A stretch of DNA of 64,000 bases from CBDAPU01 sp965198875 (GTDB taxonomy: Bacteria > Pseudomonadota > Gammaproteobacteria > Eutrophobiales > Eutrophobiaceae). Positions 44,426-53,853 of the stretch are shown in pieces. Location of the stretch: positions 1,364,001 through 1,428,000 of the forward strand of contig CBDAPU010000001.1 of assembly GCA_965198875.1 (NCBI GenBank), in the 5' to 3' direction. A program made the position numbers and the translations under genes. The notes below the pieces were generated by a model. The model made no database searches. It was given only the letters and a program-made list of their open reading frames with translations, and was not told the DNA's origin. How positions within the stretch are numbered: position 1 is the first letter of the stretch; every line of letters starts with the position of its first letter.

Positions 44426-44843
44426 ATGCAAGAGATAAGGCGATCCCACAGTGATCCGCCTTCTTCAATCAAGGGGCGCTTTTCTGCAAACTCCCCGGCT
44501 TGTTCAAAGGCTAAGCCAGTTTTAGCAGGGCGATAGTTTTCATCCATGGGGCCGTTTTTGCTGCCCGGCATGTGCAAGCAGCCTTTCTTATTATGCGTGA
44601 AACCCGTGTCTGTTTGATGGGGGGATAGAAACCGCAGGGCCTGGCGCCGGCGACAGATAGCTACTGTGGCGGATATACCATCTCGCCTGATGATCCCCGT
44701 TTATTCAATAGCGGCACACGCATTTTCCCCTGCAATCCCATGTGAACTGGATTATCATGCTAAACATAACAAAACCACAGGAAACGCTGCATTTAAGTTC
44801 TGGTTGTTCAGCGTCTCCCAAAAACACACTCAAGGAGCATAGT
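44426..44843. other. Intergenic region between the prp promoter and the reductase gene
   Basis: This 418-base stretch separates the divergent prp operon and medium-chain reductase gene. I see no credible coding frame, no further TTGTNNACAA site and no strong terminator. It must hold the promoter of the reductase gene, but I could not fix a convincing -35/-10 pair. Confidence 0.5.
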
Positions 44844-45851
44844 ATGAAGGCGGTGGTATTAGATGAGACGGGCGGTCCTGAGAAGCTGCAAATAAAAGAG
44901 GCGCCCACCCCTCAGCCGGCAGCGGGTGAGGTGCGGGTAAAATTAAGTCACTCGGCGTTAAATCGACGTGACTACTGGCTCACGGTCGGCAGATACCCGG
45001 GCACAAGTCTACCCTGTACCGCCGGCTCCGATGGGGCAGGCGTCATTGATGCAGTGGGTGAGGGTGTGGATGATAGCTTTACGGGTGATGAGGTTGTTGT
45101 TTATCCGGCCAGGGAATGGGGGGATAACGATGCTGCATTCGGGCCGAATTTTCGTGTGTTGGGTATGCCTGATCAGGGCACCTTCGCCGAATACATCTGT
45201 TGTCCGGCAGGGGATGTGAATGCAAAGCCTGCACACCTTAATTGGGAGCAGGCAGCGGCTGTGCCACTGGCGGGTTTGACCGCCTGGCGGGCGGTCGTCA
45301 CCCAGGCTGAGGTGAGATCAGGGCAAACGGTGTTGGTGACGGCGGCCGGCAGCGGGGTTTCTACATTTGCTATCCAATGGGCCAGTGCATTCGGCGCTGA
45401 GGTGTATGTTACCAGTGGGACGGAAGAGAAAATCGATAAAGCGAAATCGATTGGTGCAAGGGGCGGCGTTAGTTATAAGCAGGAAGGTTTTCATAAAGCG
45501 CTCATGGAATTAACGGGTGGGTTCGACGCCATTATCGACAGTGCCGGCGGCGATGCCATGAACCGTATTCTCGGCATGTTAAAACCCGCCGGTCGGTATG
45601 TGTTCTTTGGCGCCACCCTGGGTAATCCCTCTGTTGGCTTGGAAATGGCGCGGTTGTTTTTTAATCACAGCCGTATTCAGGGCACCACCATGGGTTCGAA
45701 TGCGGAATTCAAGGCCATGCTGGACTTTGTGAGCGAGAAGAAGATAACCCCTTTAATTGATCGGGTATTGCCCATGGATGAGGTGGTGACGGCACATAAG
45801 TTGATGGAATCCTTCAGCCAGACGGGGAAGATCGTTTTACAACATCATTGA
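44844..45851 (+). CDS. Medium-chain dehydrogenase/reductase (zinc-free type)
   Basis: This 335-residue protein is an MDR-superfamily NAD(P)H-dependent oxidoreductase. It has an N-terminal GroES-like domain ('SALNRRDYWLTVGRYPG', 'AGSDGAGVIDAVGEGV') and a Rossmann domain ('VLVTAAGSGVSTFAIQWASAFGAEVYVT', in part). The catalytic-zinc ligand pattern (C...GHE) is absent: the region reads 'GSDGAGVI', so a quinone- or enoyl-reductase-like role is more likely than alcohol oxidation. An AAGGAG site 6 bases before the ATG fixes the start. The substrate is unknown; it may serve acyl-CoA metabolism with the adjacent thiolase. Confidence 0.85.
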   Translation: MKAVVLDETGGPEKLQIKEAPTPQPAAGEVRVKLSHSALNRRDYWLTVGRYPGTSLPCTAGSDGAGVIDAVGEGVDDSFTGDEVVVYPAREWGDNDAAFGPNFRVLGMPDQGTFAEYICCPAGDVNAKPAHLNWEQAAAVPLAGLTAWRAVVTQAEVRSGQTVLVTAAGSGVSTFAIQWASAFGAEVYVTSGTEEKIDKAKSIGARGGVSYKQEGFHKALMELTGGFDAIIDSAGGDAMNRILGMLKPAGRYVFFGATLGNPSVGLEMARLFFNHSRIQGTTMGSNAEFKAMLDFVSEKKITPLIDRVLPMDEVVTAHKLMESFSQTGKIVLQHH

Positions 45852-46126
45852 CGTATCGCATATCGAGCCACTGCCTTTGGCGTCTTTGATCTATTTTTCA
45901 TGTTGTCCCAAACAGAGCATGAAACTCGGCGATCAGCACGCACGGGGGCGATGTCATCGGCCTTTCGCCGTCATTGCAAAAACGCTAAACCAGTGAATGG
46001 GGTTGCCTGCCTTGATTTGAATCTGAGCGCATTACATGGTGATGTGCATGGCCTCTGCTCGCCCGGGGCCGAAGGCCAGGGGTTATTTTTATTTTAGGAG
46101 AATTAAGCCTTTTCACAGGAGCCACG

Positions 46127-47335
46127 ATGAACCACGCCATTATCTACGCTGGGGTTCGTTCACCATTTGGTCGCTATGGCGGGGCGTTGGCTACAAAAAG
46201 GCCGGATGATTTGCTGGCTGACGTCATCAAGGCGCTGGTAGCGAAGACCGGCATGGAAAGCAGTTTAATTGAAGATGTGGTCATAGGTTGCAGTAACCAG
46301 GGGGGAGAGGATTGCCGTAATGTGGCGCGCAATGCGGCATTATTGGCCGGTATGCACACCTCTGTCGGCGGGGTAACGGTGAACCGCTTATGTGGCAGCG
46401 GCGCTTCGGCGACCCTGGATGCGGCACGCGCCATTAAGTGTGAAGAGGGGCGGTTATTTATTGCCGGTGGTGTTGAGAGTATGAGCCGCTCTCCCTGGGT
46501 GATGGGGAAGGCCGAGGTGGCGTTTGCACGGGATCAGAGAATGTATGATTCAACCATCGGCTGGCGTTTCCCCAATAAACTGCTACTCAAACACTATGGT
46601 GATGAGGCCATGCCGCAGACGGCGGATAATATCGCCTCGGATCTCGGCATTAACAGAGAAGACAGCGATGCCCTCGCCCATGCCTCACAGCAAAAATATG
46701 AAGACGCCAGAAAAGCCGGGTTCTATGATGATGAATGTATTGCAATAGAGATCCCGGCGCAACGGCGAGATGATCCGCCGATCACATTCTCTCAGGATGA
46801 ACACCCCAGACCCGGGACGAGATTGGAAAAGCTGGCGATGTTACCGACGTTATTTGAAGATGGCGTGGTCACAGCGGGCAATGCCTCGGGATTAAACGAT
46901 GGCGCTGTCGCATTGTTACTCGGCAGTGAAGACATAGGTAGAAAGCTGGGCTTAACACCAAGGGCACGGCTCTTGTCCGGCGCCATCGCCGGTGTAGCGC
47001 CACGGATCATGGGTTTAGGCCCGGTGCCCGCCTCGCAGCGGGCCCTGCAACGGGCGCGGCTGTCAATGGATCAAATGGACGTCATAGAGATCAATGAGGC
47101 GTTCGCTACCCAGGTGCTGGGTTGCTTAAAACAACTACAGATTGACTTTCAGGATGAACGGGTAAACCCCAACGGGGGGGCGATTGCCATCGGTCATCCC
47201 CTGGGCGCTTCCGGCGCCAGATTGATATTAACTGCGTTAAGAGAACTGGAGAGGACTGAAGGTAAGTATGCATTGGTAACGATGTGCATAGGGATAGGAC
47301 AGGGCATAGCCGTGGTTATCGAGCGGCTCGGTTAG
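46127..47335 (+). CDS. Thiolase (acetyl-CoA acyltransferase)
   Basis: The 402-residue enzyme has the complete thiolase triad: nucleophile C89 in 'VNRLCGSGASATLDAA', H357 in 'GGAIAIGHPLGASGAR', and C387 in 'MCIGIGQGIA'. It cleaves 3-ketoacyl-CoA with CoA, or condenses two acetyl-CoA. FadA and acetoacetyl-CoA thiolases share these motifs, so chain-length preference cannot be decided. No fadB lies beside it. The 275 bases upstream hold no gene. It converges on the ferredoxin gene, with an AGCGCG/CGCGCT inverted repeat at 47401-47423 between them. Confidence 0.93.
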   Translation: MNHAIIYAGVRSPFGRYGGALATKRPDDLLADVIKALVAKTGMESSLIEDVVIGCSNQGGEDCRNVARNAALLAGMHTSVGGVTVNRLCGSGASATLDAARAIKCEEGRLFIAGGVESMSRSPWVMGKAEVAFARDQRMYDSTIGWRFPNKLLLKHYGDEAMPQTADNIASDLGINREDSDALAHASQQKYEDARKAGFYDDECIAIEIPAQRRDDPPITFSQDEHPRPGTRLEKLAMLPTLFEDGVVTAGNASGLNDGAVALLLGSEDIGRKLGLTPRARLLSGAIAGVAPRIMGLGPVPASQRALQRARLSMDQMDVIEINEAFATQVLGCLKQLQIDFQDERVNPNGGAIAIGHPLGASGARLILTALRELERTEGKYALVTMCIGIGQGIAVVIERLG

Positions 47336-47421
47336 TACCATGAAGATGCGGGATGTTTATTTTCGGCGAACAACATCGACTCCCACGCCTTCCAGCCACA
47401 AGCGCGCATTTTAAGGCCGCG

Positions 47422-47742
47422 CTAGTATTGAGATTGCGGTGTGTGCACCACAAGACCATCCAGTTCTTGGGTGACTTTTATCTGACAACTTAAACGGCTG
47501 GTAGCCTGGGGGTGCATAACAAAATCCAGCATCTCTTTTTCCATGTCCTCGGCCGGTGGCAGTTTATCAAACCATGTCTGCTCCACATACACATGACAGG
47601 TGGCGCAACTGCATGCACCACCGCATTCGGCAACGATCCCCTCTACGCCGTTATTCACGCCAGCCTGCATGAGGCTCAATCCTTCGCTGGCGTCCACTTG
47701 GGTCTGTGTCCCATCGAATGCGATGTACGTTATTTTCGCCAT
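47422..47742 (-). CDS. 2Fe-2S ferredoxin (adrenodoxin/plant-type fold)
   Basis: The 106-residue protein has the adrenodoxin-type cluster ligands C40-x5-C46-x2-C49 and C86 ('SRLSCQIKVTQELDGLVV'), with the family signature 'ECGGACSCATCHVY'. It carries single electrons between a reductase and an oxygenase or P450. I chose the ATG two codons inside the longest frame because it follows GAGAGAG. It is separate from the isc cluster. The FAD reductase at 51320-52540 is a plausible electron donor; no acceptor enzyme is in the window. Confidence 0.92.
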   Translation of the reverse strand: MAKITYIAFDGTQTQVDASEGLSLMQAGVNNGVEGIVAECGGACSCATCHVYVEQTWFDKLPPAEDMEKEMLDFVMHPQATSRLSCQIKVTQELDGLVVHTPQSQY

Positions 47743-47846
47743 GTTCACTCTCTCAAGCTGATGTTGGTGATCCGCTCCCCATAGATCAGCGCAAATTATA
47801 AAGAAGTCGGGCGCAGGTTTGAAATGATTTCAGCCAAGCGGTTTAA

Positions 47847-48830
47847 TCAAGCGGTTGTCTTGAGCACTATTTTGCCGATATGCCGGCTCGACTCCATCAG
47901 GCGATGGCCTTCATTGGCCGAACGTAGTGGCAAGATGGTATGGATCACTGGCTTGATTTTGCCGCACTCAAGCAACGGCCAGGCATGCTCTCTTACATTA
48001 GCGGCAATCGCCGCCTTAAACTCGACAGGGCGTGATCTCAATGTGGAGCCGGTTATCACAAGACGTTTCATCATGATAGAGCGCACCGAGACCTGGGCTG
48101 AAGGCCCCTTAATTGCCGCAATAAAGATATAACGTCCTTCAACCGCCGCCACGTCAATATTGCGATGCGTGTAATCCCCGGCCACCATGTCCATGATCAC
48201 ATCCACCCCTTTTCCATCCGTTGCCCGTTTACAGGCCTCAACAAAATCCGCCTTGTTGTAATTGATCGCCAGATCAGCGCCCAATTCAACACAAACCTGG
48301 CATTTCTCATCATTACCGGCAGTGGTGAAGACTGTCGCCCCCCATGCTTTTGCCAGTTGAATAGCGGTTGTGCCTATGCCGCTACTACCGCCGTGGATCA
48401 ACACGGACTCACCTGCCTGTAAACCAGCACGGTCAAACAGGTTGCTCCAGACGGTAAAAAAAGTCTCCGGCAGGGAGGCCGCCTCAACAGCGCTGATCCC
48501 TTTGGGTACAGGCAGACATACTTTTGCATCGGCAACGGCAAGCTCGGCATAACCGCCGCCGCTCAGCAAAGCGCATACCTGATCGCCGATCCCGGGAGAG
48601 ACAACATCTTCGCCAACCGCAATCACCTCGCCCGCTATTTCCAAACCGGGAATAGCCGATGCGCCCGGCGGCGGCGGATAATGCCCTTGCCGCTGCATGA
48701 GGTCGGCGTGGTTGATCCCGGCCGCCGCCACCTTGATCAACACCTGATCCTTTGCTGGTATGGGGGGATCACACTGCGCCGTTTGCAGGACATCGGGCCC
48801 GCCAAACTCGGTGATGTTTATATATTGCAT
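47847..48830 (-). CDS. NAD(P)H-quinone oxidoreductase, PIG3 family
   Basis: This 327-residue zinc-free MDR protein matches the PIG3/TP53I3 branch: 'EFGGPDVLQTAQCDPPIP', 'AAAGINHADLMQRQGHYPPPPGAS' (in part), 'IPGLEIAGEVIAVGEDV', 'LPETFFTVWSNLFDRAGL' and 'VLIHGGSSGIGTTAIQLAKAWGA' (in part). It probably reduces quinones with NADPH. It is transcribed in the same direction as the ferredoxin gene, about 100 bases upstream of it. Substrate assignment rests on family knowledge only. Confidence 0.9.
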   Translation of the reverse strand: MQYINITEFGGPDVLQTAQCDPPIPAKDQVLIKVAAAGINHADLMQRQGHYPPPPGASAIPGLEIAGEVIAVGEDVVSPGIGDQVCALLSGGGYAELAVADAKVCLPVPKGISAVEAASLPETFFTVWSNLFDRAGLQAGESVLIHGGSSGIGTTAIQLAKAWGATVFTTAGNDEKCQVCVELGADLAINYNKADFVEACKRATDGKGVDVIMDMVAGDYTHRNIDVAAVEGRYIFIAAIKGPSAQVSVRSIMMKRLVITGSTLRSRPVEFKAAIAANVREHAWPLLECGKIKPVIHTILPLRSANEGHRLMESSRHIGKIVLKTTA

Positions 48831-49083
48831 GTCAGTCGATGATTGTAAGATGATGACTCAGTAGCATTGTAACAGTATTGATCCGCTGGTGGGTTTATCT
48901 CTCTGAAGCTGAAGGTTGTTGTTGAAGCCCGACAGCAACATGTCTCTGATAAGGGCTCTGCCATGTTGTAGCAGGTGGCGATGGATAACTGCCCTGGTCA
49001 GCGCTTGATAAACCCATTAACATCCCCCAGGCAAGACCATTTAGTGTTGTTCGAGGTATATATTCAATCAGGGTGCAGCAGGA

Positions 49084-49635
49084 ATGATACAATCAGGCTA
49101 TTTTTCTCATACCGTAACATTGGCGATTATTTTCATGTGGCCTTTTTCATCCCATGCAGGGAACGATTTGAAAGCCGGCGACCCAGCGCCCGCTTTTGAG
49201 CTGATCGATCAATATCAAAAACCCCATAAACTCTCCGATTATCAAGGCAAATGGCTGGTGTTGTATTTCTACCCTAAAAATAACACGCCGGGTTGTACGA
49301 CTGAGGCCTGTGAGTTCCGGGATGATATTTATCAGATCCGCGCATTGAACGGGGAGGTATTGGGCGTCAGTCTCGATAGCGCCGAGAGCCATGCCCAATT
49401 CGCCGAGAAACACGGCCTGCCTTTTTCCCTGCTGTCTGATCCCACTGCCGAGGTGGCGAGAGAATACGGCTGTTTGCTGTCTATCGGGCCGGTCAAGTAC
49501 GCCAGGCGGCACACGTTTATTATTGACCCCCAAGGCAAGCTGGCAAAGGTTTATCGTAATGTAACACCAAAGACACACAGTGATGAGGTGATTGCGGATT
49601 TGAAAACATTAACGAGAAGTCAGGCTAAGGAATAG
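49084..49635 (+). CDS. Exported Bcp/PrxQ-type peroxiredoxin
   Basis: The 183-residue protein has a signal peptide (about residues 1-25, with cleavage likely after 'SHA') and a PrxQ domain. The peroxidatic cysteine is C71 in 'NNTPGCTTEACEFRD' and the resolving C76 is five residues on, the PrxQ arrangement. It reduces peroxides with thiol partners. The family is usually cytoplasmic; the leader suggests action in the periplasm. The upstream 250 bases hold no gene. It appears to be monocistronic. Confidence 0.88.
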   Translation: MIQSGYFSHTVTLAIIFMWPFSSHAGNDLKAGDPAPAFELIDQYQKPHKLSDYQGKWLVLYFYPKNNTPGCTTEACEFRDDIYQIRALNGEVLGVSLDSAESHAQFAEKHGLPFSLLSDPTAEVAREYGCLLSIGPVKYARRHTFIIDPQGKLAKVYRNVTPKTHSDEVIADLKTLTRSQAKE

Positions 49636-49876
49636 CCCAGCCTGTCAAACGAACAAGGCGATATGCCGGTGGTGAAGCCTGCCATGACGCCTCGGGAGAG
49701 CCTGCAAGCGCCTCACCCCGTCCATTGGCTGTTCATTGCACTGCTGGCTCGAAGATAACGTGAGGCTCTTGCAGACCTTGAGCCGGGTGTTAATGGGGGC
49801 AGATAGGCAAGGGCTTTCTTATTCAAGAATATGGTCTGCGGGTTATCGGGAAGTGGGCGTAAAGAGAATTGTTGCC

Positions 49877-51172
49877 ATGGACTACAAAGCGTTAATTGAT
49901 CAGGATCAGGCCACCATCTGGCATCCCTATGCCTCCAGGGTCAATCCAGCGCCGGTCTTCCCGGTATCATCTGCAGAGGGGGTTTACATTGAGTTGGCCG
50001 ATGGCAGGCGACTCGTTGACGGCATGGCTTCCTGGTGGTGTGTGATACACGGCTATAACCACCCGAAGTTAAATGAGGCCGTTACCACACAGCTAGACGC
50101 CATGGCCCATGTCATGTTTGGTGGTCTGACCCATGCCCCTGCGGTCAGGCTTGCGAGCAAGCTGGTGGCGATCACGCCGAATAATTTGCAGTCGGTTTTT
50201 TTTGCCGACTCCGGCTCAGTGGCGGTTGAAGTGGCGATCAAGATGGCGATCCAGTATTGGGCGGCCAGGGGCAGGGCAGGCAAGCAAAAGTTGTTGACCA
50301 TAAAGCAGGGCTATCATGGCGATACATTTGGCGCCATGGCGGTGTGTGATCCCATCACCGGGATGCATTCGCTTTTTAATGACGTCCTGGCAAAACATGT
50401 TTTCGCTCCCTCCCCTCAAATACGTTTTCATGATGAGTGGCGCCCGGATGACATTGCATCGTTTAAAGCATTAGCACAAACGCATCATGATCACATTGCC
50501 GCCGTTATACTGGAGCCAATCGTACAGGGGGCGGGTGGCATGTGGTTCTACTCACCGCATTACATTAAAGAAGTAAGGAAGATCTGTGATGAGTTGGGCC
50601 TGCTGTTAATCTTTGATGAGATAGCCACCGGGTTTGGCAGAACGGGAAAATTATTTGCCTGTGAACACGCCGGCGTCAGTGCGGACATTATGTGTCTGGG
50701 CAAGGCATTAACCGGCGGCTACATGAGCCTGGCCGCCACCCTGGCCTCAAAAGAGGTTGCCAACGTCATATCTTCACAGGGTGCAGGTGTGTTTATGCAC
50801 GGCCCCACTTTCATGGCCAATCCGCTGGCCTGCTCTGTTGCCCTGGCGAGCATCGAATTGCTGGAACAATCGCCCTGGCAGGTGCAAGTGAATAACATAC
50901 AGACACAGCTACAGGAACAACTGGCCAAATGCCGGGAGCTGGATAATGTCGTCGACGTCAGGGTATTGGGTGCGATAGGGGTAGTGGAGGTGGATAAACC
51001 CGTTGACATGCATGTGGTTCCCCATTGGTTTGTAGAGGCGGGGACATGGGTTCGGCCCTTCGGCAGATTAGTCTATGTGATGCCACCTTACATCATCAGC
51101 GCCGATGAGCTCAGCCGATTAACAGATGCAATCTATGCCGTGGTAAGTAGACTGCAAGGTGAAGGGTCATGA
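49877..51172 (+). CDS. bioA: Adenosylmethionine-8-amino-7-oxononanoate aminotransferase BioA
   Basis: This 431-residue class III aminotransferase converts KAPA to DAPA in biotin synthesis, using S-adenosylmethionine as amino donor. It has 'IWHPYASRVNPAP', 'MASWWCVIHGYNHP', 'FFADSGSVAVEVAIKMA', the PLP aspartate D248 in 'LIFDEIATGFGRTG' and the PLP lysine K276 in 'CLGKALTGGYM'. The ATG before 'DYKALIDQD' gives the normal length. No other bio gene is adjacent. Confidence 0.94.
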   Translation: MDYKALIDQDQATIWHPYASRVNPAPVFPVSSAEGVYIELADGRRLVDGMASWWCVIHGYNHPKLNEAVTTQLDAMAHVMFGGLTHAPAVRLASKLVAITPNNLQSVFFADSGSVAVEVAIKMAIQYWAARGRAGKQKLLTIKQGYHGDTFGAMAVCDPITGMHSLFNDVLAKHVFAPSPQIRFHDEWRPDDIASFKALAQTHHDHIAAVILEPIVQGAGGMWFYSPHYIKEVRKICDELGLLLIFDEIATGFGRTGKLFACEHAGVSADIMCLGKALTGGYMSLAATLASKEVANVISSQGAGVFMHGPTFMANPLACSVALASIELLEQSPWQVQVNNIQTQLQEQLAKCRELDNVVDVRVLGAIGVVEVDKPVDMHVVPHWFVEAGTWVRPFGRLVYVMPPYIISADELSRLTDAIYAVVSRLQGEGS

Positions 51173-51319
51173 GATAAGGCCATGACAGGGAAAACATCTC
51201 TGCCCTGTTCAATGCCTGGGGGTGATTGAAAAGCCTGTCCCCGCTACCACCGCAAACCCTTATGAAGTGGCGCTAAGTATGTCAGCAATCGGCTTTTTTC
51301 GGCAACAAGAGGAAATGAA

Positions 51320-52540
51320 ATGAGTGAGACCTGCGTGATTGTCGGCGCCAGCCACGGGGCGGCCATGCTGGCCCCCGGTTTACGTGAACAGGGCTGGCAG
51401 GGGCGTATCGTTGTTGTGGGTGATGAGGCTTTGATCCCTTATCATCGCCCGCCGTTATCAAAGGCGTTTTTAGCCGGTGATAAGACCCTGGATGACATCA
51501 TCATTCGACCTGCGAGCGTGTATGAGAAATCAGCGGTGGAGTTTATTCTGGCGACAAGGGTTGAGGCCATAAACAGGTTTGAGAAGACGGTACAGTTAAG
51601 TAACGGCGAGATTATCCCCTACGGCAAACTGGTGTTGACCGTTGGCTCGAAGGTGCGGGAAGTGGCGCTCCCCGGTGTCGGCCTGGACGGCGTTTTTTAT
51701 CTTCGGGACGTCAAGGACGTTGAAAAAATCAAAGGATATATTCATGGGGGCGCCGATGCGGTTATCGTAGGTGGTGGTTATATTGGTCTTGAGACGGCGG
51801 CGGTATTGAATAAAAAAGGCATGAACGTCACCGTGCTGGAGAGGATGGAGCGGGTATTAGAACGTGTTACCGCACCGGTGTTGTCTGAGTTTTATATCCG
51901 GGTTCACACCGAGGAGGGCGTCAGTATTCATTGTGGTGTGGGAGTTGAAGGTTTCAAAGGCGATGGCAAGGTGAAGAAGGTGATCTGTGATAACGGCAGG
52001 GAGTTTGATGCGGACCTGGTCGTTATAGGTGTTGGCGTATTGCCGAATACGGCGTTGGCCGAGCAGGTGGGTTTGCAAGTGAATAATGGGATCATCGTCA
52101 ATGCACAAGGGCAGACTTCTGATACGGAGATCTATGCCGCCGGCGACTGTACCTATCATCACAATCCCATCTATGATCGCTGGGTTCGCCTTGAGTCCGT
52201 ACAAAATGCAACGGATCAATCCAGGTTGATCGCCAGTGCGCTGTGTGGTCGGGACGCACACTACCATGCCCTGCCCTGGTTCTGGTCGGATCAATATGAT
52301 CTGATGTTACAAATTGCGGGCCTCTCTCAAGGCTACGATGAGGTCATCACCCGGGGTGATCCGGCGCATAGCCGTAGCATGGCGGCGTTTTATCTGAAAC
52401 AGAACAGGCTCATTGCGGTGGATGCGGTGAATAAACCCGGGGAGTTTATGCTCTGCAAAAAACTGATCCCCCGAGAGGTGGAGGTGGATAGGGCCAAACT
52501 GGCCGATGAGTCATACCCGCTCAAGGCATTGCTGGATTAG
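51320..52540 (+). CDS. FAD-dependent ferredoxin reductase-like oxidoreductase
   Basis: This 406-residue protein resembles rhodocoxin/putidaredoxin reductases. It has an N-terminal FAD fold 'VIVGASHGAAML' (GASHG in place of the usual GxGxxG), 'IPYHRPPLSKAFLAG', an NAD-binding fold 'AVIVGGGYIGLETAA', 'TEIYAAGDC' and the C-terminal 'PWFWSDQYDLMLQIAGL'. It would pass electrons from NAD(P)H to a 2Fe-2S ferredoxin. The ferredoxin at 47.4 kb is the only candidate partner in the window. An AGAGGAAATGAA site precedes the ATG. Confidence 0.9.
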   Translation: MSETCVIVGASHGAAMLAPGLREQGWQGRIVVVGDEALIPYHRPPLSKAFLAGDKTLDDIIIRPASVYEKSAVEFILATRVEAINRFEKTVQLSNGEIIPYGKLVLTVGSKVREVALPGVGLDGVFYLRDVKDVEKIKGYIHGGADAVIVGGGYIGLETAAVLNKKGMNVTVLERMERVLERVTAPVLSEFYIRVHTEEGVSIHCGVGVEGFKGDGKVKKVICDNGREFDADLVVIGVGVLPNTALAEQVGLQVNNGIIVNAQGQTSDTEIYAAGDCTYHHNPIYDRWVRLESVQNATDQSRLIASALCGRDAHYHALPWFWSDQYDLMLQIAGLSQGYDEVITRGDPAHSRSMAAFYLKQNRLIAVDAVNKPGEFMLCKKLIPREVEVDRAKLADESYPLKALLD

Positions 52541-52568
52541 ATGAGTGAGTTGACGGAGCGTAGCGATA

Positions 52569-52608
52569 CCGCCCATCGGTTGCCCAGGGAGAATTAGGCG
52601 GCCTTTTT
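52569..52608 (+). terminator. Possible intrinsic terminator after the FAD reductase
   Basis: CCGCC (52569-52573) can pair with GGCGG (52597-52601), followed by CC and TTTTTGTTTT. The loop is long (23 bases) and the stem only 5 bp, so this is a weak candidate. It sits 30-70 bases after the stop codon. Confidence 0.35.
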
Positions 52609-52826
52609 GTTTTGTATATGAGAGAATCACCCCGATATGTATAGAGCGTTGCTGAACATGCCCTTTTTCTCACTTCTCATCTCCCCGTGGCTCGGCTTGT
52701 CGGTTGGTCTCGTTATGGGGTCTGTCCAGCATCGCTCCCGGCAATGTTGTTGCGATAACAGGGTTGAGGGGGCAGCCAAAGGCGCGCATGTTGGGCAGAT
52801 CAGCAAAAAACTTAAGGAAGCCTGAG

Positions 52827-53852
52827 ATGGCCTATCAAGGCTGGTTCGGCAGAGAGATGATGCTGTCAGGCTTACTTCTCATCATCCCTGCTATGTTGCC
52901 AGCGGAAGATGCAAGGCAGGTGAAGACGGCACGGCTTTCCGCCGTGGCTATCTATCCGCAGAAAACGGCGCCGGCAACGGTCGTCAGTCTTAACAACACC
53001 CACATCTCGGCCCAGATCAGTGCTCGTGTTGATGCGATCAATGTCAGGGTCGGTGAGGTGGTTGCGGCGGGGCAGCCGCTGGCGCGGCTGGATTGTACGG
53101 ATCACCTCCTGTCGCAAAAAGCGGTGCAGGCGCAGATTGCCTCGCTTAAAGCGAGAATTGAACTGGCCGGCCGGCGCCTTGCGAGGGCCGAGAAGCTCAC
53201 CAGGAAGCAGACCGTATCAGAAGAGCGGCTGGATGAGCGGGAAGCGGATCTCGCCGTGCTGCGGGCAGATCACGACGGTGCGCTGGCGCAGCTTGAGATG
53301 GCTAAGGTGAATGTGTCACGTTGCACCATAAAGAGCCCATACAAAGCGGTGATCACTGATCGCATCGGCTCTGTGGGTGAGTTTGCGCGCCCCGGCACCC
53401 ATCTCATTCGGGTGATGGATCTAGAGCAGTTGGAAATATCCGCTCAGGTTCCTGCCCGGGACATCGAGCAAATTGGCGATACGGAGGAGCTGTATTTTGA
53501 AGACTCCGCCCATCGTTATGCGCTGATGTTAAGAACGGTTGTGCCCGCTGTGAATACCCAAACAAGAAACCGGGAAGCAAGGCTGCTTTTCAGGAACGGC
53601 CCGGCGCTGCCGGGTGCGGCGGGCAAGTTGATCTGGCGGGACAATCGCCCCCATGTGCCGGGTAAATTACTGGTGCGGCGAAGTGATGATTTTGGTGTTT
53701 TTGTGAATAATAATGGCAGGGCCGAGTTTCATATCCTCCCCAACGCCCAGCAAGGCAGGGCAACGCCGGTACCCTTCTCGCCGGATACCGTTTTGGTGAC
53801 CGAGGGACAACACGGCCTTGAGGACTCGCAGGCCATATCCAGCATTCAGTAA
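52827..53852 (+). CDS. RND efflux periplasmic adaptor (membrane fusion protein)
   Basis: The 341-residue protein has an N-terminal signal sequence ('MMLSGLLLIIPAMLPAED'), a barrel-sandwich (lipoyl-like) domain split around a coiled-coil hairpin ('VRVGEVVAAGQPLARLDCT', 'VSRCTIKSPYKAVITDRIGSVGEF', in part), then beta-barrel and membrane-proximal regions. It links the inner-membrane pump at 53854-56952 to an outer-membrane channel. The start is the ATG after TTAAGGAAG; longer in-frame starts have no ribosome site. The 286 bases upstream hold only a weak 62-codon frame I do not trust. No TolC gene is adjacent. Confidence 0.88.
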   Translation: MAYQGWFGREMMLSGLLLIIPAMLPAEDARQVKTARLSAVAIYPQKTAPATVVSLNNTHISAQISARVDAINVRVGEVVAAGQPLARLDCTDHLLSQKAVQAQIASLKARIELAGRRLARAEKLTRKQTVSEERLDEREADLAVLRADHDGALAQLEMAKVNVSRCTIKSPYKAVITDRIGSVGEFARPGTHLIRVMDLEQLEISAQVPARDIEQIGDTEELYFEDSAHRYALMLRTVVPAVNTQTRNREARLLFRNGPALPGAAGKLIWRDNRPHVPGKLLVRRSDDFGVFVNNNGRAEFHILPNAQQGRATPVPFSPDTVLVTEGQHGLEDSQAISSIQ

Positions 53853-53853
53853 A

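Noticed and set aside
52637..52825. 62-codon frame ending just before the RND adaptor
   Set aside because: The sequence is not like any small protein I know, and the real ribosome site of the adaptor lies within it.
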